This document shows positions 7,333 to 13,885 of a stretch of DNA of 39,380 nucleotides, piece after piece. Position 1 is the stretch's first letter. Each line of letters begins with the position of its first letter. Origin of the DNA: M55B144 sp964550615 (GTDB lineage Bacteria; Bipolaricaulota; Bipolaricaulia; UBA7950; UBA9294); assembly GCA_964550615.1 (NCBI GenBank), contig CAZKAB010000016.1, positions 1 to 39,380 on the forward strand, in the 5' to 3' direction. The notes under the pieces were generated by a model. The model ran no database searches and had not been told where the DNA came from. It was given only the letters and a program-made list of their open reading frames with translations. The position numbers were made by a program, and so were the translations under genes.

Positions 7333-8057
7333 AATGGTGTAACACGCGCGCGCGTCATCAATCCTTCCATGTCCTTGATCCGGATCTCGCTGTGTGAGGT
7401 CGCGATTAGGTCGCGCTCCCGGAATCGCTTGAGGCCCCGCATGAGTGTTTCCACAGAAACACCGATCATCTCGGCCATGGTCTGGCGTGAAATCGGCAGA
7501 TCGAGGATGAGACCGTCTTCGCCCTGGCTGCCGTATTTGTTGGCAAGCGCGGAGAGGAGAAGCGCCAGATTGCGATCAATTGACTCGACCGCCTCGCGGC
7601 TCAGCTTGAACTCGAGCATGATCACCTCGCGGGCGAGCCAGCGGCACAGATCGATGAACAATCGCGGATGATCTTGGCTGAACGCCAGAATATTCGAACG
7701 CTCGAAAAAGACAACCGTCGACTCTACAAGTGCTTTGGCGTACTGGACGTTTATTGGCTCTCGCCCGAGGAAGACCGCCTCAAGCCCGTACATCTCTCCC
7801 ACGGCAAGGAAACGCAGACAACGCTTCTCCCAGCCTTTGCTTGCGTATTTGCCTATGCTGACCAAGCCGCTGCTGACGATGTAGATCCCTGCCGCGTAGG
7901 AGCCTTCCTGTGCGATCAGCTCGTTCTCGTCGTAATGGATCTCGAGCGAGATTGCGGCGAGTTTATCAATCTCGTTCGCAGCTAAAGACGGAAATGTTTC
8001 TGTCAGAAATTTGCCACGCAAGCCCGCGCTGTCCGGCGACTGTCGATTCGGTGTCAT
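7302..8057 (-). CDS. Crp/Fnr-family transcriptional regulator 2
   Basis: Predicted 251-residue regulator, a paralogue of the gene at 6619-7332. The sensor domain covers residues 25-120 (NELIAQEGSYAAGIYIVSSG, then FLAVGEMYGLEAVF), a long helix about 125-165, and the helix-turn-helix is at 189-211 (RQTMAEMIGVSVETLMRGL). The shared phrases GSYAAG-Y and GLE-in-the-pocket show recent common ancestry of the two. Again the canonical cAMP Arg-Ser/Thr is missing. The ATG at 8057 lacks a Shine-Dalgarno; TACAAT on the minus strand (8074-8069) ends 11 bases upstream, implying a leader of four or five bases. The open frame upstream to 8312 has no domain content. The C-terminal ends of the two regulators are convergent and overlap. 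Confidence 0.83.
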   Translation of the reverse strand: MTPNRQSPDSAGLRGKFLTETFPSLAANEIDKLAAISLEIHYDENELIAQEGSYAAGIYIVSSGLVSIGKYASKGWEKRCLRFLAVGEMYGLEAVFLGREPINVQYAKALVESTVVFFERSNILAFSQDHPRLFIDLCRWLAREVIMLEFKLSREAVESIDRNLALLLSALANKYGSQGEDGLILDLPISRQTMAEMIGVSVETLMRGLKRFRERDLIATSHSEIRIKDMEGLMTRARVTPFYLSIIEETL

Positions 8058-8068
8058 GTTCGCGCGGA

Positions 8069-8074
8069 ATTGTA
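8069..8074 (-). promoter_or_regulatory. -10 box of Crp-Fnr 2
   Basis: TACAAT on the minus strand, 11 bases before the ATG at 8057. No good -35 is seen 16-18 bases upstream (TTTCGC at 17). Confidence 0.4.
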
Positions 8075-8122
8075 TCAGATAAACCAACCGGGCGAAAGGA
8101 AGAGAAAGGAGAATCCCGGTGA

Positions 8123-8407
8123 TTATCTGTTGCTGAGCGCGGCGAACTTCTCTCCTCTCTCGTCGCGGATCCCGAACCACATGTACCCGAGTTTCTCTCC
8201 GTCGGGCATTCGTTCGATCACATAGATGAATTGTCCGGGCGATTGCAGGCCTTGCGGCAGCAAGACAGCAAACGCCTGCTTGGCAGACGCGTCTGCATTC
8301 TTTGTATCGCACGCCCCCGCCATGATCTGCTCGCCGGCGAAGTTCCGCATCGACTAGTCGACGAATCTTCGGTATTCATCATCATTCGTGGGTGACAATC
8401 TGACCAC
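8123..8407 (-). pseudogene. GNAT acetyltransferase remnant with in-frame amber codon
   Basis: Reading from GTG 8407, which has a GAGGAGG Shine-Dalgarno five bases upstream, gives VVRLSPTNDDEYRRFVD, then TAG (8356-8354), then SMRNFAGEQIMAG continuing in the same frame to TAA at 8123. The joined product resembles the N-terminal half of small GNAT acetyltransferases, in which an acidic-Tyr segment is followed by a helix like WSIRDYAEEQ and later LLPQGLQSPGQFIYVIER and GYMWFGIRDERG. The amber codon falls where the family usually has Trp (TGG to TAG). The product also stops before the acetyl-CoA loop (R-x-x-G-x-G/A). Both defects argue for a decayed gene. The family call rests on remembered motifs, not a search. 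Confidence 0.6.
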
Positions 8408-8748
8408 GTCGTCCTCCTCGGTTCCGTTGTTTTGAAGGGGCTCTCCTTCCCGCATCGATACCGGGCTGCAATAGTGTCGAATACAAGCATGCCCTGCGTC
8501 ACGGTACGGCGAACGCGGGCAGTTTCCGCGTACCGGATCGTATGTCTGAGCCGGGATCAAGTCTGCTTTGGACGGCATTGTACACGACTTTGAACCGCTT
8601 GCTGTGCCGATAAAGCCATCGCCGGGTTGACGGGGCTGCACATCTGATCGGATATCTGTTAGGTAGCTGCGGGTATCTTGTCAATGTGCCATGTGTGGCA
8701 AGATGCTTATACTTGCTCTATCGATCGATACGAGTGAAGGAGGTTGCC
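8408..8748. other. Intergenic region upstream of glnA
   Basis: No gene seen. It contains the Shine-Dalgarno of the GNAT remnant at its left end, a weak TTGACG (8627-8632) with a poor -10, the 14-bp dyad at 8687-8700, and TATACT at 8708-8713, a possible glnA -10 without a clear -35. Confidence 0.45.
8687..8700. promoter_or_regulatory. Candidate operator TGCCATGTGTGGCA upstream of glnA
   Basis: Perfect dyad TGCCA-TGTG-TGGCA, nested in a longer imperfect dyad (CTTGTCA...TGGCAAG, 8677-8702), 49 bases before the glnA start. The 5-4-5 spacing matches Crp/Fnr geometry and two such regulators lie close by. It may be a nitrogen-control site (inference). Confidence 0.4.
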
Positions 8749-10068
8749 GTGGGTGAAGAAGGGAGACGGCAAGTGCTGCAGGACGTCAAGGAACAGGGCA
8801 TTCGCTTCATACAGCTCTGGTTCACCGACCTATTGGGGAACCCGAAGAGCGTGGAAATACCGGCGAACCAACTGGAAGAGGCCCTCCACGAAGGGATCGG
8901 GTTCGACGGTTCGTCGATCCACGGCTTTGCGCGTATCGATGAGAGCGACATGCTCATTAAACCTGATACAAAATCCTTTGCCGTTCTTCCTTGGGGAAAT
9001 GTTGCGCGCCTTATTTGTGACGTCCTTGAACCGGACGGGACCCCGTACCCCGGAGATCCACGCTGGGCGCTCAAACGAGCAATCTCCGAAGCCAACAAGC
9101 TTGGTTTCACTCTGTATGTCGGCCCGGAGATCGAGTTCTTCTACTTCCAATCCGGTTGTGACACTACTCCGTTGGACAACGCCGGCTACTTCGACCTCGT
9201 ACCACCGGACGCCGGCTCTAAGATAAGGCGTGAGACGGTTCTTACTCTGGAAGAGATGGGAATCGGGGTTGAGGCGGCGCATCATGAGGTGGCGCATGGG
9301 CAACAGGAGATCGATCTCCGCTTTCGCGATGCCCTGACAATTGCGGATAGCCTTATGACATGCCGCTTCGTCGTAAAGGAAGTGGCGCGCAAGCATGGCG
9401 TGTATGCGACATTCATGCCGAAGCCTCTCTCCGACCAGAACGGGTCTGGGATGCATCTCCATCAATCCCTGTTTCATCAAGACGGGAGCAACGCATTCTT
9501 CGACCGGGGGGATCCGTGGTATCTATCTGCGATCGCCAAGGGATATATCGCCGGAATCATGCGGCACGCGAAAGAAGTTACGGGCGTCTGCGCGCAGTGG
9601 GTCAACTCCTACAAGCGCCTCGTCCCCGGCTACGAGGCCCCGGTCTACATCACCTGGGCCCATCGGAACCGGAGCAACATGATCCGCGTCCCCATGTACA
9701 AGCCGGGGAAGGAGACCGCTACCCGCATCGAGTTTCGCGCTCCCGATTCCGCATGCAATCCCTACCTGGCGTTTGCCGTCTTGATCACGGCCGGACTCGC
9801 CGGGATCGAGAACGACTATCCGATCCCGGAACCGATCGACGGCGACGTGTACTCGATGAGCAGCGAAGAGCGCGAGGAACTGGGAATCGAATCCCTCCCC
9901 GGGAGCTTGAACGAGGCGATCGCCGTTATGGAAGGAAGTGACCTCGTAAAACAGGCGCTGGGCGATCACATCTTCCGCAAGTTCATTCAGAACAAGAAGA
10001 TCGAGTGGGATGCCTACCGTTCACAGGTTCACCAGTACGAATTGGAACGCTACCTCTCCGCGCTGTAG
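8749..10068 (+). CDS. glnA: Glutamine synthetase type I (alpha subtype)
   Basis: Predicted 439-residue glutamine synthetase; makes glutamine from glutamate, ammonia and ATP as a dodecamer. Motifs: the flexible N-terminal GIGFDGSSIHGFARIDESDM, PEIEFFYF, the ATP/metal region EVAHGQQEIDLRF, the glutamate loop KPLSDQNGSGMHLHQSL, TWAHRNRSNMIRVP and EFRAPDSACNPYLAF. Arg62 stands in the position of the feedback arginine of Bacillus-type GSI-alpha. The segment around the adenylylation tyrosine reads DVYSMSSEE rather than NLYDLP, so GlnE-type adenylylation is unlikely. I chose GTG 8749 because AAGGAGG lies five bases upstream; the ATG at 8686 has no site. Transcribed alone, away from the GNAT remnant. 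Confidence 0.95.
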   Translation: MGEEGRRQVLQDVKEQGIRFIQLWFTDLLGNPKSVEIPANQLEEALHEGIGFDGSSIHGFARIDESDMLIKPDTKSFAVLPWGNVARLICDVLEPDGTPYPGDPRWALKRAISEANKLGFTLYVGPEIEFFYFQSGCDTTPLDNAGYFDLVPPDAGSKIRRETVLTLEEMGIGVEAAHHEVAHGQQEIDLRFRDALTIADSLMTCRFVVKEVARKHGVYATFMPKPLSDQNGSGMHLHQSLFHQDGSNAFFDRGDPWYLSAIAKGYIAGIMRHAKEVTGVCAQWVNSYKRLVPGYEAPVYITWAHRNRSNMIRVPMYKPGKETATRIEFRAPDSACNPYLAFAVLITAGLAGIENDYPIPEPIDGDVYSMSSEEREELGIESLPGSLNEAIAVMEGSDLVKQALGDHIFRKFIQNKKIEWDAYRSQVHQYELERYLSAL

Positions 10069-10121
10069 AACACCTGCTCGTCGGAAACGCCGATCGGATA
10101 CTGGTTATCAGGAGTGCGCTA

Positions 10122-10150
10122 TTGACGTAACGGCATGATATTTGTATGCT
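10122..10150 (+). promoter_or_regulatory. Promoter of the threonine operon
   Basis: TTGACG (10122-10127), a 17-base spacer and TATGCT (10145-10150). The predicted start near 10157 sits at or just before the leader-peptide ATG at 10161. Confidence 0.6.
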
Positions 10151-10160
10151 GGTAATCGCT

Positions 10161-10253
10161 ATGGCGAAAGGAACCGAGAATAGACCGTTTGAAGTACCCG
10201 CTCTCCTCCTTTCGTTTGTGACTACTACGACGTTCATCTCCGTCTTGCTCTAG
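10161..10253 (+). CDS. Threonine leader peptide (attenuator)
   Basis: A 30-residue open frame starting MAKGTENRPF and ending FVTTTTFISVLL, then TAG at 10251-10253. It carries four consecutive threonine codons (ACT ACT ACG ACG, 10221-10232) followed by Phe-Ile. It sits directly downstream of the operon promoter, upstream of a strong hairpin and an intrinsic terminator, and ahead of the threonine biosynthesis genes. This is the arrangement of the enteric thrL attenuator: ribosome stalling at Thr codons when charged tRNA-Thr is scarce prevents the terminator. An in-frame ATG at 10146 precedes the predicted transcription start and is unlikely. No Shine-Dalgarno is present; the start appears leaderless. 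Confidence 0.75.
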   Translation: MAKGTENRPFEVPALLLSFVTTTTFISVLL

Positions 10254-10278
10254 ACCTCGAGGTCTAGACGAGGCGGAG
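10238..10278 (+). promoter_or_regulatory. Leader hairpin around a 20-bp palindrome
   Basis: TCTAGACCTCGAGGTCTAGA (10249-10268) is a perfect palindrome containing the leader stop codon. Pairing continues outward as CTCCGTCTTG (10238-10247) with CGAGGCGGAG (10269-10278) using two G-U pairs and one bulged C. The stem begins about five bases after the last Thr codon, so a ribosome stalled there would cover its base. I take this as the pause or protector hairpin of the attenuator. The competing antiterminator fold is not resolved by eye. Confidence 0.65.
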
Positions 10279-10282
10279 AAGC

Positions 10283-10318
10283 AGACTGCAGGCATTTTGC
10301 CTGTGGTCTTTTCTTTTT
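10283..10318 (+). terminator. Intrinsic terminator of the threonine attenuator
   Basis: AGACTGCAGGCA (10283-10294), loop TTT, TGCCTGTGGTCT (10298-10309): a 12-bp stem with two G-U wobbles, followed by a T-rich tail (TTTTCTTTTT). It ends 16 bases before the hom ATG, so it must be conditional for the operon to be expressed. Confidence 0.8.
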
Positions 10319-10334
10319 GCCTTTGGGGGTATGA

Positions 10335-11432
10335 ATGGAAAAGAGAGAATCGCGCAGGACGGACGAAATAGACATCATCCTGCTTGGTGTAGGCCAGGTC
10401 GGCCGTGCGCTGCTACGCATGCTGGCGAGCGACCGATTGACGCTAACGGGAAAAAGATTGCGTGTCGTTGCGGTCGCCGACAGCCGTGGGGCGTTGATCG
10501 ATCAGCGTGGCTTGACCGAACAGATGGCAAGTGAGGTACTGAAGGCAAAGCACGCACGCGGCTCGATAGCTCAGCTGGCCGGCGCGACAGCGGCGCGCGA
10601 ACTGGAGCACGTCTTCAGGCCGAGAAGCATCCTCGTAGATGCAACCGCGGGTGACACCGCGAACATGCTCCATCTTGCCCGCGCACGCGGCTGCGGGATT
10701 GTACTTGCCAACAAGCGTCCGCTTGCCGGGCCATGGCCGCAGGCAGAGCGGATGTTTGCCGATCCACTCGTTCGCTATGAGGCCACGGTCGGTGCCGGCC
10801 TTCCCGTGATTTCTACCATGCGTAGCCTCATCGATTGTGGGGATCGCATCGAATCGATCACGGGCGTGTTGAGCGGCAGTATCGGCTACCTATGCTCGCA
10901 GTGGGAACAGGGGGTGTCGTACTCCGAGGCGCTCGGGCAGGCGCGCGCACTTGGCTACACCGAACCCGATCCGCGAGATGATCTGTCGGGGCGCGACGTC
11001 GCTCGCAAGGCGCTCATCCTTGCCCGCACCTCCGGCTGGCCGTTGGAAATGTCTGACATCGATGTCGAACCGATCTACCCGGAGGAGCTGGCGCATCTAT
11101 CCGTGGATGAATTCCTGGGCAAGGCCGACACTCTCGATACTCGGTTCAACCACCGGGTGAAGGAAGCGCAAGTGCGTGGGCAGGCGCTCCGGTATGTGGC
11201 GCACGTCGACATGGAGGGGGGCAAGGCGGCGCTTCGCGAGACGAAAAGAGAAAGCTCGATCGGTATTCTTGACGGTCCTGGAAACGCCGTCATCGTCGAA
11301 ACCCGCCTCTACAGAGACACGCCGCTCGTCATCTCCGGGCCGGGCGCCGGACCGGCGGTTACTGCGGCCGGCGTGCTCGCGGACATCTTGCACCTGGCGT
11401 TGTTGCTCATGAACGGTCGGGAGGAGCGATGA
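10335..11432 (+). CDS. hom: Homoserine dehydrogenase
   Basis: Predicted 365-residue enzyme reducing aspartate semialdehyde to homoserine. The N-terminal Rossmann motif is ILLGVGQVGRALL. It is followed by LANKRPLAG, then YEATVGAGLPVISTMRSL, SGSIGYLCSQWEQG and GYTEPDPRDDLSGRDVARKA, a strong family signature that resembles the dehydrogenase half of bifunctional ThrA. No C-terminal ACT domain is present, so allosteric threonine inhibition through such a domain is not expected. Start ATG 10335 has GGGGGT a few bases upstream; an ATG at 10331 is out of frame. It is the first structural gene of the threonine operon and overlaps lysC by four bases (ATGA). Confidence 0.94.
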   Translation: MEKRESRRTDEIDIILLGVGQVGRALLRMLASDRLTLTGKRLRVVAVADSRGALIDQRGLTEQMASEVLKAKHARGSIAQLAGATAARELEHVFRPRSILVDATAGDTANMLHLARARGCGIVLANKRPLAGPWPQAERMFADPLVRYEATVGAGLPVISTMRSLIDCGDRIESITGVLSGSIGYLCSQWEQGVSYSEALGQARALGYTEPDPRDDLSGRDVARKALILARTSGWPLEMSDIDVEPIYPEELAHLSVDEFLGKADTLDTRFNHRVKEAQVRGQALRYVAHVDMEGGKAALRETKRESSIGILDGPGNAVIVETRLYRDTPLVISGPGAGPAVTAAGVLADILHLALLLMNGREER

Positions 11433-12832
11433 CCACGTTGATCATGAAGTTCGGTGGGACCTCGGTGGGAAGCCCGGCGGCGTTCAGGCAAGCGGCCGAC
11501 ATTGTCTCCGGGCAGGCTCGCAAGGGGAAAGGCGTGGTAGTCGTCGTGTCGGCGATGAGCGGCGTGACTGACTCACTCACGCACGCTGTGCTGACTGCGG
11601 CCGCCGGCGATGGCGACAGGTATCTCGACACATGCATTGAACTGCGCAGACGGCATGTGGAAGTGGTCGAGGAGCTGATACGCGAACAGCAATTGCGTGC
11701 CGCGCTCACAACGGCAATCGACGATGAGATAGACGAGTTCCGCGAATTGTGCGCCAGCGTTCGTGTGCTCGGCGAGGCCACTTCGCGGGTGATGGACGTA
11801 GCCGTAGCGCGCGGCGAGCGACTGAGCGCGCGCGTTCTTGCCTCACTGCTCAGGCAAGAACAGATCCGGAGCGAGGCAGTCGACGCGCGTGAAGTGATTT
11901 TCACCGACGCAACATTCCAGAACGCGAACCCAATTGCGGAGGTAACGCGAGAGCGGATCGGTTCACGCCTCACTCCCTTGCTGGCGGCAGACGCAGTCCC
12001 GGTTGTCACCGGATTCATCGGTGCAACCGCGGACGGAGAGACTACCACGCTCGGGCGGGGAGGCAGCGATTATACCGCCGCCATTCTCGGCGATGGACTG
12101 GATGCCGATGCGGTGTGGATATTCACCGACGTCGACGGGGTGATGACCGCCGATCCGTCCACAGTACCGGGCGCACGCGTGATCCCGGTCATTTCATACG
12201 CCGAGGTGGGAGAGCTTGCCTATTTCGGAGCCAAGGTCCTTCATCCACGCACCATCCGACCGGTGATCGAACGCGAGATCCCTCTTTGGGTAAAGAACAC
12301 GTTCGCCCCTCACCTCCCCGGCACACGCATCGTCAGACAATCCGAGAACACACATGGCACGGTCAAGGCGGTGACCGTAATCAAGGATCTGAGCATGGTT
12401 ACGGTCGCCGGTCGAGGAATGATCGGTGTTCCCGGCATTGCGGGTCGAACATTCGATGCCGTCGCCCGCGAGAAGACGAGCGTGCTAATGATTTCACAGG
12501 CGTCATCGGAACAATCGATCTGCTTTGTCATCCCAACGCAGCGCGCGGACGCGGTTGTACGCACTTTGGAAGAGGAAATGGCGCGCGAGATAGTCCGGCG
12601 TGACATCGATCGCATCTGGGCGATGAACGACATCGTGATCGTGACCGCGGTTGGTGCTGGAATGCGTGGTACGCCCGGGATTTCGGCCCGCCTGTTCGGG
12701 GCGCTCGGACGCGCGGAGATAAATGTCATTGCGATCGCGCAGGGCTCATCAGAGTGCAGCACGTCCCTTGTAATAGACGCCGTCGATGCTACCGCGGCCG
12801 TGCGCTGCATACACAAGGAGGTCATCCTATAA
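11429..12832 (+). CDS. lysC: Aspartate kinase
   Basis: Predicted 467-residue aspartokinase, first step of the aspartate pathway. Motifs: MKFGGTSVGS (Lys7) at the N-terminus, VVVSAMSGVTD, GRGGSDYTAA, FTDVDGVMTADP, ISYAEVGELAYFGAKVLHPR. Two ACT domains follow: one from about residue 325 (MVTVAGRGMIGVPGIAGR) and one from about residue 400 (IVTAVGAGMRGTPGISARLF). The length is that of ThrA/LysC-type long aspartokinases, so feedback control by an end-product amino acid is likely. The start overlaps the hom stop (ATGA), implying translational coupling. The gene order dehydrogenase-then-kinase is the reverse of the domain order in fused ThrA. Confidence 0.94.
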   Translation: MTTLIMKFGGTSVGSPAAFRQAADIVSGQARKGKGVVVVVSAMSGVTDSLTHAVLTAAAGDGDRYLDTCIELRRRHVEVVEELIREQQLRAALTTAIDDEIDEFRELCASVRVLGEATSRVMDVAVARGERLSARVLASLLRQEQIRSEAVDAREVIFTDATFQNANPIAEVTRERIGSRLTPLLAADAVPVVTGFIGATADGETTTLGRGGSDYTAAILGDGLDADAVWIFTDVDGVMTADPSTVPGARVIPVISYAEVGELAYFGAKVLHPRTIRPVIEREIPLWVKNTFAPHLPGTRIVRQSENTHGTVKAVTVIKDLSMVTVAGRGMIGVPGIAGRTFDAVAREKTSVLMISQASSEQSICFVIPTQRADAVVRTLEEEMAREIVRRDIDRIWAMNDIVIVTAVGAGMRGTPGISARLFGALGRAEINVIAIAQGSSECSTSLVIDAVDATAAVRCIHKEVIL

Positions 12833-13885
12833 ATGAACAAAAAGATTCCTGTTTGTATCCTCGGGGCGACCGGCGCGGTCGGACAGCGATTCGTCCAACT
12901 TCTGGCCGGTCATCCGTGGTTCGAGATCGCGGCGCTTGCCGCCTCGGATCGAAGCGCCGGCCGCCGGTATGGAGACGCATGTCGCTGGATCGTTCCCGGA
13001 GATCCACCTGACTCCATGATGGATATGGTCGTTTCGCCGCTGGAACCCACGATCTACGGAAAGCTCGCGTTTTCCGCTCTCCCCGCCGACGTAGCGCGTC
13101 AGATCGAGCCGCAATTTGCGGCGGCCGGGTATGCCGTTTGTTCGAACGCATCGGCTTTTCGCTACGAGCCGGATATTCCCTTGCTCATACCGGAAGTGAA
13201 CAGCGATCATCTTTCGCTTATCGAGAACCAACGACGCGGAAGGCGTTGGCCCGGCTTCATCGTGACCAATCCCAACTGTTCCACTACCGGTATCAGCATG
13301 GCACTCAAGCCGCTCCACGATGCATTCGGGATCGCGCGCGCTTTCGTATCAACGATGCAGGCGGCGTCCGGCGCAGGCTATCCCGGGGTCGCATCCCTCG
13401 ACATTCTCGATAACGTCCTACCGTTCATCGCGGGAGAAGAAGAGAAGATCGAACGAGAGCCCCGTCTCTTGTTGGGAAGCATTGTGGACGGTCGACGTAT
13501 CGAGGCCGCGATTGCGGTGAGCGCTCACGCCAACAGGGTTCCGGTGATCGACGGCCACACGATCTGCGTGTCCGCCGCATTTGAGAAGACGCCGTCTATC
13601 TCCCAGGCGGTCGAGGTGTTGCGATTATTCCGGGGCCCTGCGCATGTGCGCGCCCTTCCCAGCGCCCCGGCACAACCGGTAATCGTTCGCGAGAAGGAGG
13701 ATCGCCCACAGCCGCGCCGCGACCGCGACGAAGCACGCGGGATGGCGGTGAGCGTAGGTCGAATCAGGTCCTGTCCCGTCCTTGATCTGCGGTTTGTCCT
13801 CGTTGTACACAACACCATACGCGGAGCGGCCGGTAGCGCGATCCTAAACGGCGAGCTGCTGAAGAGCGAAGGACTAATCGGATGA
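12833..13885 (+). CDS. asd: Aspartate-semialdehyde dehydrogenase, archaeal/fungal type
   Basis: Predicted 350-residue enzyme converting aspartyl phosphate to the semialdehyde with NADPH. Motifs: GATGAVGQRFVQLL, SNASAFRYEPDIPLLIPEVN, catalytic VTNPNCSTTG (Cys149), MQAASGAGYPGV and SAHANRVPVIDGHT (His242). The phrases AGYPGVASLDILDNVLPFI and GEEEKIE are those of the archaeal/fungal subfamily rather than the E. coli type (family knowledge). The ATG directly follows the lysC TAA, with AAGGAGGT ten bases upstream. The 3' end overlaps the next gene by four bases. All pathway steps to homoserine are thus present in one transcript. Confidence 0.94.
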   Translation: MNKKIPVCILGATGAVGQRFVQLLAGHPWFEIAALAASDRSAGRRYGDACRWIVPGDPPDSMMDMVVSPLEPTIYGKLAFSALPADVARQIEPQFAAAGYAVCSNASAFRYEPDIPLLIPEVNSDHLSLIENQRRGRRWPGFIVTNPNCSTTGISMALKPLHDAFGIARAFVSTMQAASGAGYPGVASLDILDNVLPFIAGEEEKIEREPRLLLGSIVDGRRIEAAIAVSAHANRVPVIDGHTICVSAAFEKTPSISQAVEVLRLFRGPAHVRALPSAPAQPVIVREKEDRPQPRRDRDEARGMAVSVGRIRSCPVLDLRFVLVVHNTIRGAAGSAILNGELLKSEGLIG

